Below are positions 34,297-45,654 of a stretch of 64,000 nt of DNA, piece after piece. Under the pieces are notes generated by a model. That model was not told the DNA's origin and made no database searches. It worked only from the letters and a program-made list of their open reading frames with translations. This stretch comes from Dolomedes plantarius (taxonomy: Eukaryota > Arthropoda > Arachnida > Araneae > Dolomedidae): positions 72,148,898 to 72,212,897 of the forward strand of contig OU015497.1 of assembly GCA_907164885.2 (NCBI GenBank), in the 5' to 3' direction. The translations under genes and the position numbers were made by a program. How positions within the stretch are numbered: position 1 is the stretch's first letter; the number at the start of each line of letters is the position of its first letter.

Positions 34297-35100
34297 CAGT
34301 TAATATAGTACTGTTTGAGGAACATATCTTTTACTGTATTTTAATATTTTTTTGGATAATGTCCAATCGTCTGCCGCATTAGCAAGGAAAATTTTTTTTT
34401 TGTCTATTTCATTGTTATGGACGTGACGATAAATTTATTTAAAGTACCAGAAAAAGAAATCACGTGATCAGTATTTAATAAATTGCATTCTAAAATTTAA
34501 TCTTTAAAAATTCACCAAAAATCAGAAAATGGAGGTAAATATTCAAAAAAGATTTCATTTTAAAGGAATTTTAATGATCTTTCTTGTGATATAAATTTCA
34601 TAACCTTTAAATAATTATTTTAAATGCAAACTTTAAAAAAGTTACAAAAACAGCTTAAAAATTTAATTTTAAAAAAATCTAAGAAGAATTTTTGAAAAAT
34701 CTTTCTTAGTGCACCCCTATAGTATAAGACAGCGGTTTCCAACCTTTATGTTACTATGCCTCCCTAAAAAATTATTTTTTCCCCGCGCCTCCCTATCTTT
34801 TAATAGATATAATAATATGGACACTTTAAATAATAATAACTATATTACAAAAAAATGAAAACTACAATTAACAGAATAATAACAAGATTTTGCATGTTTT
34901 TATTAACTCGCTTTCTTGTTTACAACTGATCAAATGCTTGCGTACACATACAACGCTCTCTTCTACTAGAGGCGCGTCACAATCCGCGTCTTGAGAGTTC
35001 CACGTAGATCGCGTGATTGCAGAGCGCCTCGAGTTCCTTTGTGTTGAATTAGACCGTACACATGAGAGCGTTGCAACGCTCTCGTGTGTACATAGCCTAA

Positions 35101-35286
35101 GGGCCTGATCACACAGGAGTCCGTTGCGTAGCGTTAAGGGAAAGATGACGTTGAGACGAAAATAAACCAATCATAGGCGTTAAAAATTTTATTGCTAATC
35201 GTTTGGAGGCCTATGATTGGTTTATTTTCGTCTCAACGTCATCTTTTCCTTAACGAAACGCAACGGACTCCTATGTGAACAGGCCC
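35101..35286. mobile_element. Foldback PIF/Harbinger-like MITE, about 80-bp arms
   Basis: GGGCCTGATCACACAGGAGT at the left and CTCCTATGTGAACAGGCCC at the right are inverted. The complementarity continues inward through CCGTTGCGTAGCGTTAAGG, GATGACGTTGAGACGAAAAT and AAACCAATCATAGGC, leaving a loop of only about 20-30 bp. TAA/TTA flanks the ends. Two related, less perfect copies lie at 40341-40502 and 46180-46317. Confidence 0.85.
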
Positions 35287-35386
35287 TTACTCGTGAAAAG
35301 GTAGGCGTTACCAGGGTGCACTGGAAGCGCGGACTTGAACCTAGGATGGATGTTAAGTTTTTCAGAAAATATATCTGATCAGTGTA

Positions 35387-35500
35387 TGTTTATTTACGGT
35401 AAGACGAATATTTTTACAGATTTCAGAAATCTACAATGAGTTTGTTTATTTACAGTAAAACGAATATTTTCACAGATTTCAGAAATCTATAATGAGTTTT
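35387..35500. repeat. Two-copy tandem duplication, about 57-bp unit
   Basis: The unit TTGTTTATTTAC(A/G)GTAA followed by ACGAATATTTT and CAGATTTCAGAAATCTA occurs twice with few differences. Confidence 0.85.
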
Positions 35501-36009
35501 GTACTCTTACGGTTTAGGTACAAACTCTAAAACGTCATGTAAGCGAGGAAATTAATTGAAACCGTTTATTTTTCGTCATGCATGAGAATAAAACCTCGCA
35601 GTGGAGACCATGGTTTGCGGTTTCTCCGTTAAGACTGTGATATTGCTGTAAAAATACATTTAAAGGTAAGTTACGTTTATTGATGGATATTTATTGTAGG
35701 TTATTTATGATTTTAATCTTTGCTGTTGTAACAACGGGTGGAAGGATTTTATAATGCTATTTATCCAAAAACTATTAAAAAAATTTCAAGGGAAACTTAA
35801 AAAAAAAGTTTAGTATCTGTGTCGAAACTGATATTACATCCTATTACAAAGCCTTTTCTCCCTATGTGTGTAAATGTCGAAAAGAAAGTAAAGTGAGCAT
35901 TTTAAAATTATTTTTTTTCACATATTTAGAATAAAACCTTTTTCCATATCTAAATAAAAATAGCACGAAGCTTTCAAAATTCAAAGAAAAGATCTGCCTT
36001 AAATTATCA

Positions 36010-36195
36010 AAACCTCGGTTGGTTTGGAGCGCTACCGTCAACTTTTGCTACACGAGAGCTAATTAGACCGGGACCTACTGCTTAAAGCCGATTCCTAACG
36101 GCTACAAACGTCCATGCCAAGGGTGGGACTCGAACCCACAGACTTTGGTACCGAATGCCAGATCCCTAGCCATTCGGCCATCATCCGGCATCAAA
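36010..36195 (-). mobile_element. tRNA-derived SINE, minus strand
   Basis: On the minus strand the head has TGATGGCCGAATGGCTAGGG, followed by a B box GTGGGTTCGAGTCCCAC (36123-36139 on plus). The tail contains GGTAGCGCTCCAAACCAACC. The acceptor stem does not pair properly, so this is a SINE head rather than a working tRNA gene. The same tail appears at about 36947-36966 on the plus strand. Confidence 0.75.
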
Positions 36196-36789
36196 AGCTA
36201 GGAATGGGTTGTTTTCTCATATTTAACTCTAATTTAGCCATGAAAACAATTAAAGTAGGCAAATATTTACCCCCACTTTCTCCTTTTAATGTGATGTAAT
36301 TCTAGTTAGAGCTATACGGGTAATTGTTGAACTGGGTAATCAACCGGGGGGGGGGGAGATGCGCTCCTCCCCAGGTTGATAACCACTGTTCTAGACATGA
36401 AATTAAATGTATTCAACTTCTATGAGAGGGGTAATCACTGTTGTCTGAGACCGTAATGAACGTTACATTTTTAGTAAGAGACGTGGGTGATTTGTTAACT
36501 GATATCTTAGATTGAAAACTGAGCCTCTATGTTACACAAAGCCAAAATTTGAAAAACACGAGCCTTTTCCGAAATTACTTTTGATTGCGTGAGTTCTTCT
36601 TGGAGAGGAAATTTAATTTAGTCTTCTTTGCCTTCTTCACTTCCTTAACGAGGTTTTCAGTTCTTGAATGAATTTTTATTCTCTATACCGATACACTTTG
36701 TCATCTACTTGTCTTGGGGATCCATAGATCTCCAGTTAGTCGATATCTTTATGTGAAGGCAACATCACGTGTGCATTCATGTCCAATCA

Positions 36790-36995
36790 AGAAGAAGCTC
36801 CGTGGTTGATGCCCGAAGGACCAGTACACTGTACAGAGTTCGCTGGTTCGATTCGGTCGGTGGGCATATAAACTTGTAAGTGCTTGGAATCGACTGCAAA
36901 CTATAAAATCAGATCTGTTTAGCCCTGGTGTAGTAGAAGGTAATCGCAGCGCTCCAAACCAACCACCAAGGAGAATATGACGCACCTTGGATGAA
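36790..36995 (+). mobile_element. tRNA-derived SINE
   Basis: A B-box-like GGTTCGATTCGG (36845-36856) lies downstream of a weak A box (about 36797-36815). The tail CAGCGCTCCAAACCAACCAC matches the minus-strand SINE at 36010-36195. Confidence 0.6.
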
Positions 36996-39900
36996 CTGGG
37001 TTGGATATAGGATCGTTTTTATTCAGTTGACTCTTCCTTGTTGTATAGAATATGGCTGTACGATAAAAGTTGTTTAATTTCGTCAAAATAGATGACACTT
37101 AAAATATTGAAAAAGTTGTTTAAAATTTGATGTAGACTATTAACTTATTGAACTCCACTGAAGTTTTTTTTTGTATTTTGGATGTTATTCTCCCTATATG
37201 CTTTCAAGATTGAATTTCTTAAAAAAATTATACGACCTTTCGCTAATACGACGCTTTTGTTTATGAGTCTCTTTTGGTTGATTTGGTTTAGTTTGAACAA
37301 ATGTAAAATTGTGAAGTTACAAGATTCTAAACATCACACTACAAATGCTGTTGATACTTTGTAACTCACCGATAGATGGCGCTTTGCGTCCTAATATGAA
37401 TCGAATATTCTTCCGAAGTTAATATTCTGATGGAGAGGTTGCTTATTGTAACAGGTATAATTCAAAAACAAAAGAATGAAATTCGCATTTATGAAGCTTC
37501 ACATTACATTAGTGTCATAGTGTTTTACAAATACAATTAACACTAATTTTTTGGTTTTATAGATAAAAACTACAACTTCCATCTTATTTCTTAAAGGTAC
37601 ATTTCTCTTTGTGCTTCTACTGTTCCATTGTGAGGAAAATTTGTTCCAAGCAATTTTCTTCATTTAGAACGTTTTTATAATAAAAAGTCACTAAAGTTAG
37701 TGGTTTTGTGACTATTTGCTTTTCAAAGATTATATACACAAGCAACTTGTTCTGTTGTTGGCTTGCTTGTGTGCAATTTATATCAAACTTAAGAAAAAAA
37801 AATAAGCATATCTGTTTACGTCTCAGCCGTTTATAGTTTGAGATTTATTGTCTTTATTATTGGTTGGTTAACTCTGCTGCGTTGTTAGTCAATTAAAATA
37901 AAATAAAGTTAGAATCATAGAATTTATAATGCATTAATTAGGATATTTATCCCTACATACAACTGGGTCGGAAAGATTATGTTAACTTAAATTGAATTAA
38001 ACTAGGTTTTATTTTGAAAATCACGTTTCCAAAATTTAAGAGATTTTTGAATATTATGAATATAAACGCGTCACTTTCTTCTGAACCAGCATATTTAATA
38101 AAACATAATTGGAAATAAAATTATATAAAAGGCGAAGATGTATAATTTTCCGATTTTCTCCCCAATTTATAATAGAAACTAAAAAATTTGACTATTTATG
38201 ATAAAAAAAAAAAATTCTTGAATTTTATTGCACTTTTATTTTTGCAATTTTTATGAATTCTTAGCAGGGCACATCTATTACATCTCATTCATCCCATGCT
38301 GTTGCAGACATGATACTGGCAGAAACTTTTTTTTCAAAAATAGATCAACCGGCTCGATATTCTCAATTAAATACTGTCACTGAGCTCACACCCTAGGGTA
38401 TCGCATAAACGTGCATTATCCTCTTAAGCTTTAATGGGTACTTGAAAATTGTTCGAACGGAAAATACAATTCGTCGAACGATTCCGTGTCCTATGGTTGC
38501 TAGATCCCGTAAGTAATTTGTCGCAACTAATGGAAATAGCGGAGGAACTGCCAATCACTCTCTCCGTTGGCGGGAAAACGAAAGTAATTTTAGGCTGGGC
38601 ATAAATTCTATTACACCAGAGTTCTCTAATTTTGCTTTTGCACATGTTCTAGAGGAGGAAATTCTTTTCTTTTTTTTGCGTGGAATTTTTTTAAATTTAC
38701 TTTTTCGTCTCTAAGTTTCATTTGGAAGTGATAAATTCGAATTACAATTTTAAAGGTTTCAAGAAAGAGTTTTATTGAAATTAAAACTTCATTTCCGTGT
38801 CTCCATTTATTTCGGAAAAGAATAAAGGCGCAATTATCCTTCTTTAGAATTAATTTTTGGGATTGATCATCCGGTTTCTCAAATTTCATTTTAGTGCTTA
38901 TTTGCCTTTCAGAATTAATATGCATAAATGGTGAAAAAGGTTCTTGATGGATCCCTTTTTTTTTATCTATGAACATTTATTATACTTAAGCTAAATAAAT
39001 CTTGAAAGGCAAATAAATCTTAATGAATAGCGTGGGAGATTATATTTAAGAGAATTATTAAAAAAAGAAATATATGTAATCGATTTTCTGAACTTTAAAT
39101 AAAACTATTGCGTAATTGATTAAAAAATCCCCCAATTCAATTTCGTATTTTCAAAGACATTGGCCTGCTTTTTAAACTTTTTAGGTTTATTCCTGTGACT
39201 GCTGACAAAGTTCGCGACCAGTAAAAGAAAAAAAAATCGATTTTGAAAATTTTTTAGAATATATAGTTTTGGAAAAGTCATCATTTTTCACAATGATTTC
39301 TATTTCTCTGGGAATATCTTCGAATTCGGTGAGTTTGAAATCTTAAAATATCCCCGACATTAATTAAATTTAAATATAACGTTAAAATATTATGCTAGAC
39401 ATCTCTCTTAAGCTTTTCAACTTTTCTACAAAAATTTATTCGAAAGAAATATCTTACGAACATTCAACGGTAAAATTGAATTAATTTTTCACCATCATTT
39501 TAACCGAATTCAAAAATGAGAATTTTAAAATCCCGTGTTAAGTTTTAAGTCGTATTAAATTTGTGGAATGATATTTGATCATCCCAAATTAACTCTATAT
39601 AAAATATATTAAGCCTGTAACAGGAGAAATACATTGTAGAAAATTTTAAGAAAAAGGTTTTTTTTTCCCGCTTTTTCAAACTGAGAAACTTAAGATTTCG
39701 ATTATGCCTTTAGCCTTAACATAGTTTTTAACAACGATATGATTCATAACAAAAATACGATTCTATATGTTTTTCTCATTTTATTTATATTACATTTATT
39801 TTTCTCATTGTATAACTTTTGAATACTACTCAAACAACAATTCTGTTGTTATTAAATTAAAAAAAATAATATTTTATATTTTAAGGACCGTCCAGCAGTC

Positions 39901-40340
39901 AGTGCACTGAGGAGGTCATAATATATACTATATTATGACGCAATTCTCTCGATCTATAAGTATCTGATTCATGACCTTCATCAGAAAAGGTTTTTTGAAA
40001 AATTGTTTTTTCTTTTACCAAATAAAAATTAAAATACATTTATATATCAGTCCATTTCAGCTAAATATAATTATTATTAAAATAATAATAATTACGTTGA
40101 ACTTCCATGCGTACAATCGCTTTAAATATTGTATTGCGAGTAATTGAAATTTATCAATTGGTCAGTTATTTCTAGCAGAGTTTTAAGAAGGATATACTCC
40201 TTTTAAAGTAAAACCCAGTAATTTACCTTTCTAATAAATATTAGAATTTTGCATCATCTTAACTAGAAAAAGACCCTCGAAATTACCGAGTTTTTTTTCA
40301 TTAAATCTAACATTATTTCAAATATGTATTCCGTTACACC
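36996..40340. other. Intergenic, no recognised gene or element
   Basis: AT-rich sequence. I saw only short hairpins, such as ACACAAGCAA with TTGCTTGTGT at about 37737-37772 and GTCATAATATA with TATATTATGAC at 39916-39938. Open frames on either strand lack recognisable motifs. Confidence 0.5.
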
Positions 40341-40502
40341 AAGGCCTGTTCACATAGCAGTCGGTTAGCATAAGAGTAAAAGGTCAACGGAGTGTTCACG
40401 GATGATGATACGTGAGTCAACGGATGATGTCATAGCGCTCAGCTATATGATTGGTTAAAATTTCACACTTACGCTAACGGACTTCTATGTGAATAGGCCC
40501 TT
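40341..40502. mobile_element. PIF/Harbinger-like MITE
   Basis: AAGGCCTGTTCACATAGCAG at the left and CTTCTATGTGAATAGGCCC at the right are inverted, with further GGTTAGC/GCTAACGG pairing inward. It belongs to the same family as 35101-35286 and 46180-46317. Confidence 0.75.
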
Positions 40503-40760
40503 AGACTAGCTCATTGAACATGTTGACAATATTAAGTGATTATTTTTAGGCTGTGATTTCTTTAGCGTTAAAAGTCGGATACACCAACAAAAATTGTAGT
40601 AGATGCGTGTAAACATTTTATTCACCTTTTTGTTACATTTTATCTGATTATGTGAAACTTTTCACTTTTCCTTCAATTTTAAAGCTAGTAAAAGAAATAT
40701 GCTAAGTCTTGATACTGTTTTAAATTGAATGGGATCAGACACCAAGGTTTTTGGTATTAA

Positions 40761-41044
40761 CGTAGGATTACGTTCCTCCATAACAGTCCTGCGGAAAGGA
40801 AAATTTCAGACGCTAAAACCGTCCTTCTATCCGTCCTCGCGAGTTATAATTTTGGCAGCGCGCCAAACCCAGTCTGTATCGCTTGGACACGCAGTAAACA
40901 GTTAAACAGAAAATTACCAAGATGCGTCAAAATTTTGACATACGTATATGTATATATACATGCGTACATATATATAGATACATATATACATAACACATAC
41001 ATACATACATAAAAAAGAGGTAAGCAACGATAAGTAATCCTACG
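40761..41044. mobile_element. piggyBac-like MITE (TTAA-flanked), inverted relative to 31339-31516
   Basis: CGTAGGATTACG at the left and AGTAATCCTACG at the right are inverted, with TTAA outside both (40757-40760, 41045-41048). An internal alternating TATA/CATA tract (about 40940-41010) enlarges it. The right flank (41049-41085) repeats, in inverted form, the left flank of the 31339 copy. Confidence 0.7.
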
Positions 41045-41165
41045 TTAAGAACCCGCGGTAGTTTCGTTAGAAGAGACTACCTGAAATTTTTTTTCAGTCT
41101 ATACTGCTCTATAAGTTTCACGCAGGGTTCAGGTTTTGACCTATTGTACATGTTTAGACTATTAA

Positions 41166-41587
41166 CGCTGCTGTGTACTAACCCTACTGGATTCGCTCAG
41201 CTCGATGTTAACCTATGGAGAAAAGTGGTCTACTATTTACAACTACATAAATGCTCTGATAATCCAATAAAAATGGTATTTTCAGACATCCTTTACTTTT
41301 CTACACCTTGCAACAGGATTCATTTTATAATTTTCGTCCACCAAAGGAATTGATGAGCGTTTAAAACACTCAATACCAGATTTTTTTCCCGAATAATTTA
41401 AATTAAAAAATATTATTTGCATTTTTTTAAACGAAAAATGCCCCAAGGTGTAAAATTTCTTTTTCTATCACGGAGTACAGTTTTTTTTTTTTAAATCTTT
41501 AAATCCAAGTTGTCAATCCTTGGACACATTTTCTCCATAGGTAAACGTTGAGGTGAGCGAATCCAATAGAGTTAGTACACAGCAACC
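41166..41587. mobile_element. piggyBac-like MITE with about 60-bp inverted repeats
   Basis: CGCTGCTGTGTACTAACCCT at 41166 is mirrored by AGTTAGTACACAGCAACC ending at 41587. The pairing extends through GGATTCGCTCA and CTATGGAGAAAA, and TTAA lies directly outside both ends (41162-41165, 41588-41591). A second copy starts at 63688. Confidence 0.8.
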
Positions 41588-41954
41588 TTAACCTTGCGAG
41601 TTTTAAATCAGATTTTTTTGCAACTAAAAGATTACAGGTATGTGCAGAAGGATTCAGTCTCATTACAGATAAGTGTACATAACATATTAAACACGTTAAG
41701 AGTGTCATAGCTTACAGCGCTAAACGTATCTTTGCTGTCAAAATTCTATATTCTTCTCAATTTACGTTAGTATAAAGGAAGAAAACAAATTTGCAATGCA
41801 CTAGTTATTACGACAACTGTCAAAAGCCGAGACAGCTGTGAAAGGTACAAAACTTTCAAATAACTGGAAAGTATGTTAAAATAGTTTTTCTTCTTAGTAT
41901 TCTTATTACCAGGAGAATTTTATGTTCAAATTTTTAAATTTTAATATTGAATTA

Positions 41955-42728
41955 CAGTCGGACCTCTATTTAACGAAGTCGCTAAATCCCGAAAAAAAGT
42001 TCATTATATGGAAAATTCGTTAAATAGAGATTCACCTTTTAAAATACTTTAAACTACACAAAACATATTTTAAATTCATAAACACTAAGTATTATTAATA
42101 AAAGTAATTGATCACACCTTTATTTTGTAAATTAATGTCTATTTGTTTTATATATCTTACCCATCAAACAGAAATCTGCAAGGAAAACAAGAAATAAAAC
42201 AAAACATTTTCCGGGAATACACTGTTTTTTCAATTAAAAAAATTATATTAAAATTAATGAATTTTAATGACATTATCGTATTTATTATAACAAGTAATTT
42301 TAATCATACATTAATTACCACATGCGTCCTTAAATTTAATTACTGATAAAGTCTGTTAATTTTTTCTGAGTTTTTTGTTTGAAAAAGTGTTTTCTCTCAT
42401 AATACGTTTCTCATCTTTGAAATGCACTAAAAACACCTTCAGGCGTATTTTCTTCAAACTGCAACCCGCATCGGAATGTGTTAAAAGAAAGTTAATATGT
42501 TAAATGTGTTAAAAGAAAGAATAAGTTTGAAATGTTCAGAAATATTTTGAGAAATATGGAGAAAAAAAAATATTGGATCACAAGAAAAAGTTCGTTAAAT
42601 AGAGAATGCACTTCGCTATTTGGAGGTTATTTTACGAAGAAATTCACAAAATGTTCTTGGTTCCAAGGAAAAGTTCGCAAAATAGAGAAATTCGCAAAAT
42701 AGAGGTTCGTTAAATAGAGGTCCGACTG
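41955..42728. mobile_element. pogo/Tigger-type derivative, 774 bp
   Basis: CAGTCGGACCTCTATTTAAC at the left and GTTAAATAGAGGTCCGACTG at the right are perfect inverted ends, with TA on both sides. Several AAATAGAG motifs repeat near each arm. No recognisable transposase fragment was seen. Confidence 0.9.
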
Positions 42729-43223
42729 TATATTTTTTTTAAACTTGTGACAACCATATCGAAGTTTCTCAAGAAATTAAAGAAGTTTATAAAGTGGTGC
42801 CTTATAAACTGAAGTATTTGCGCAATCAAACGCACAAAGTTTCGCATAGAGTATTAAAGAATTTAATGTACCCGTGCATTTTTAAAAGTTGTTTATTTCA
42901 ACAAGTGTAAAATGCATATCGAGTTTCTAGATTTCATTTTTTATGGAAATTATTATGTATATAATGTTTTCGGACAAATGAATTAATATATTTCTGCCGA
43001 ATATATATTTTCTGAAATGTCTTTTCCTGGAGTTACGATTGTCTCTATCACCACTTTAGAATAATAAAAAAAAAAAAAAAAAAAGAGAGAGAGAGAGACA
43101 GACAGACAAAGAGATAGAATACGCATCTCACGATTATGTCGATTTGTTTTTACCACTGTATTTATTATTTAGAAAATCAAAATCCTTTTTATTTCAATTT
43201 TAAAAGTTTGAGTTATTTTAAAT

Positions 43224-43996
43224 CAGGGGTCGGCAACCTTTTTAACTAGGAGGGCATATTTCAGAAATGCGGGAGTTTGGCGGGCACCACTGAGTGAAGA
43301 GGAGGAAGGACGGGGGGGGGGGGGGGGGCTTAATATTTAAACATGAAAATATTAATGCAACATAAATTTTTAATACACAAATTCAAATTTTAATTTAAAC
43401 GAAATAATCTTGAAATTGATAATGCAATATTTGACATTGCGGCCAACTCGTTGTAATGTGGCACATGAGTTGAGTTCCCAGTTCTCAGGCATTGGTCCAA
43501 GTAAGAGTCAGTGGGGCTTGATCGGTACTTTGATTTTGAGTATTTCATACTAGAAAACAAAGATTCACGAACATAAATTCTTGGTATTAAATTCTTCCAA
43601 CAAGGAATCAAAATGTTTGACAAACTAATAGGTGGTAGCATTTCCATCACAATAATTTTCTAATTTAAAATTTGGGAAATGTGTTAAATTATCTTTCTAC
43701 ATATGCGATTTCTAGAGCGACAATTTTATCTTTTAGTGCATTTATCGTACTTATCATAGAAGCAAGGAGAGAACGATGCTGTCGAGAGATCAGGCTGCTT
43801 AGTTTTTTTTATTTTTGCGGTTTTGCGATTTTTAATTTTTTTTTTTTTTTGGGGGGGGGGGGGCTAAAATTAGCCATTACAGGTACGAGAGTTTGTTGTT
43901 AAAATATCTAAAATTTTTCGAAATTTGAACGGCGGGCACCTTAAAATTTTTTCGCGGGCACATTGGTGTCCGCGGCCACCACGTTGTCGACCCCTG
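43224..43996 (-). mobile_element. hAT element remnant with C-terminal transposase fragment
   Basis: CAGGGGTCGGCAACC at the left and GTTGTCGACCCCTG at the right are inverted. The flanking 8-mers TTTTAAAT and CTTTAAAT match at 7 of 8 positions. On the minus strand (about 43390-43650) the frame reads ESLFSSMKYSKSKYRSSPTD followed by a CLR motif, a pattern of the C-terminal dimerisation region of hAT transposases related to domesticated ZBED5/GTF2IRD2-type genes. Poly-G and poly-T/G tracts (43312-43328, 43836-43863) lie inside. Confidence 0.8.
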
Positions 43997-45227
43997 CTTT
44001 AAATTATATAATTTGCTTTTGTAGTAAAGTTCAATTCTAGTAGCATTCATATGATTGTGTAACTACGTACACTAGGCCACGCCTTAGCGCGCACTTTTTT
44101 GCATCCCCGCCTTCAACTTTACCACTTTGGAACTTTACCACTTTGGAATTAGAGCAGGAGATTATCTGCTCTCCGCATAAATGTATCATATCAAAGCAAT
44201 GCCGCATCATGCATGCTATGATCGTCATTAACGAATATTGCTTTGTTTTTCACTTTAGAGAAATCATTAACCCCAAAGCAAGGGTCAAATCCCCTTTTTT
44301 TCATTTGGTGCTAATGCAACAATATAAGCTGTCTACAGTTTCTCTTTGATTTTTCTTCAACTTTTGACTATTATAGTAAAAAAGTAATAAAAGATATAGT
44401 GGGGGTTCTGATGGATGTCCACATCCCTTTTTTTTCCCGTTGAGGGTTTTTTTTGTACTTATCTTTGTGTTTTAAAACAATATATGAATTAATATGGTAT
44501 GCTATTAAATATCGAATTATATGGCTTGTAAAAGTAATTAACTTGAAAATTGATTGAATTTAATAGAATAATTTGTATGAAATTGTTGTAATATTAAATA
44601 ACTGAATGTGTAAAAGTAATGTAAGTAATACAGATATTGCGAATTGTGAATTTGTTTGCTATACGTGGTTTACAATATTAATTTATGTATGTATATGTGT
44701 TTATAATTGTTTAAATTATGTTTTATAAAGCAGTTGCTTTTATGTCAGTATATAAATGCTTATATTTTGTTATGTAAGCGCAGATGCCTTTATGCATGTA
44801 TATACTTATATGAAGTTAAATGTTCACTTATGAATTGTTAACTAAATTGTAGTTAAAATTTTGTTGTTGAAGTTTAAAGTGATAAAGCAGTGACTAGGTT
44901 CAAGCGGAGCACAGGAACTGGCTCTGGATTCTGGAATTTAAGTTATTATTTATTATTAAATTGTTAATTTTTTCTTAATTTGAAATTTGGTAGCTATTTA
45001 ATGGACTCGAGGGGTCTATGTGACCTAGACTCCGATCTTTTGGGTCGGCGTCTGGGGAGATTGTGTTGTGGTGGCCAGGCATCAGTTGAATTCCGTGTGG
45101 CTAACGCCGGGACGGAGATATACTTGCATTTCAACTTTTGAAACAATTTGGCCTGGTAATAGAACTGGAGACCTCTTTATTTTGGTAAAGACCCCACAAT
45201 ACCAACAATTCATGCCCACAACTATCT
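43997..45227. other. Intergenic, no recognised gene
   Basis: Mostly AT-rich. A GC-richer segment (about 45000-45130) looks like repeat sequence, but I could not define its ends. Confidence 0.4.
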
Positions 45228-45480
45228 GTAATGTTGTTGATGTTTCTTATGCCCCCTGGCCGGAAGTATTCCAGAACCTGGTCCATATAGGCTAGAGGGC
45301 TGAGGGGTACAGCTCTGGTTTATAATGGCACCACAAGGGCCTGAGTCCGATTTAGCCAGGTTCCACCCTAACTTTGACCGAGCAACCCCAGGTGTGACAT
45401 CGGGGGCGGGGGGAATCGTACCATCTCCCACCCTCTCTGACCTCCTAGAGGGACTTGCCGTTCTACTGATTTAAAGGGCC
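45228..45480 (-). mobile_element. SINE body and tail, 5'-truncated, minus strand
   Basis: Read on the minus strand it has TCTAGGAGGTCAGAGAGGGT, CTTGTGGTGCCATTATAAAC and a tail GGGCATAAGAAACATCAACA. These parallel the body and (AAC)n tail of the SINE at 12448-12801. The tRNA-like head is missing or unrecognisable. Confidence 0.6.
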
Positions 45481-45654
45481 CATATCTGATTATCTGTAAT
45501 GAAGATGCTCATCTTTTCTGACCTCAAGACTGTGTGTAAACTATTTAATCATCACAGGATTTTAAGCACATGATCTGGATCATACTTGAAATTTTGAGAA
45601 CTATGGTAATTTTTCTTAGGTAAAAGATCTCTTAAACGGATGAAGATAAACGAC

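Larger units (their letters stand above)
33036..34729 (+). repeat. ACTAG-family repeat copy interrupted by two insertions
   Basis: The head ACTAGCTGAAAACCCGCACT lies at 33036. The body is split by a pogo-type element (33128-33907) and a minus-strand SINE (about 34075-34296). It resumes with AATATAGTACTGTTTGAGG and stops within the 3' module at CTTAGTGCACCCCTATAGT. A hAT-like end starts at 34730. Confidence 0.75.
34730..36388. mobile_element. hAT-like element with ends CAGCGGTTTCCAACC / GGTTGATAACCACTG
   Basis: The two termini form a typical Charlie-like hAT inverted pair, and both subterminal regions contain GCGCCTCC/GCGCTCCTCC. The flanking 8-mers GTATAAGA and TTCTAGAC do not match, so the two ends may not belong to one insertion. 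Inside are a foldback MITE, a tandem duplication and a minus-strand SINE. Confidence 0.5.

Noticed and set aside
34868..35170. 100-codon minus-strand frame as a gene
   Set aside because: It overlaps palindromic MITE sequence, shows no domain pattern, and sits inside a hAT-like element.
36113..36190. Minus-strand tRNA gene
   Set aside because: The B box is perfect, but the acceptor stem does not pair and the segment runs into a SINE body shared with 36790-36995.
34730..36388. Confident single hAT insertion
   Set aside because: The ends look right, but the flanking 8-mers do not match, so the call was kept at moderate confidence only.
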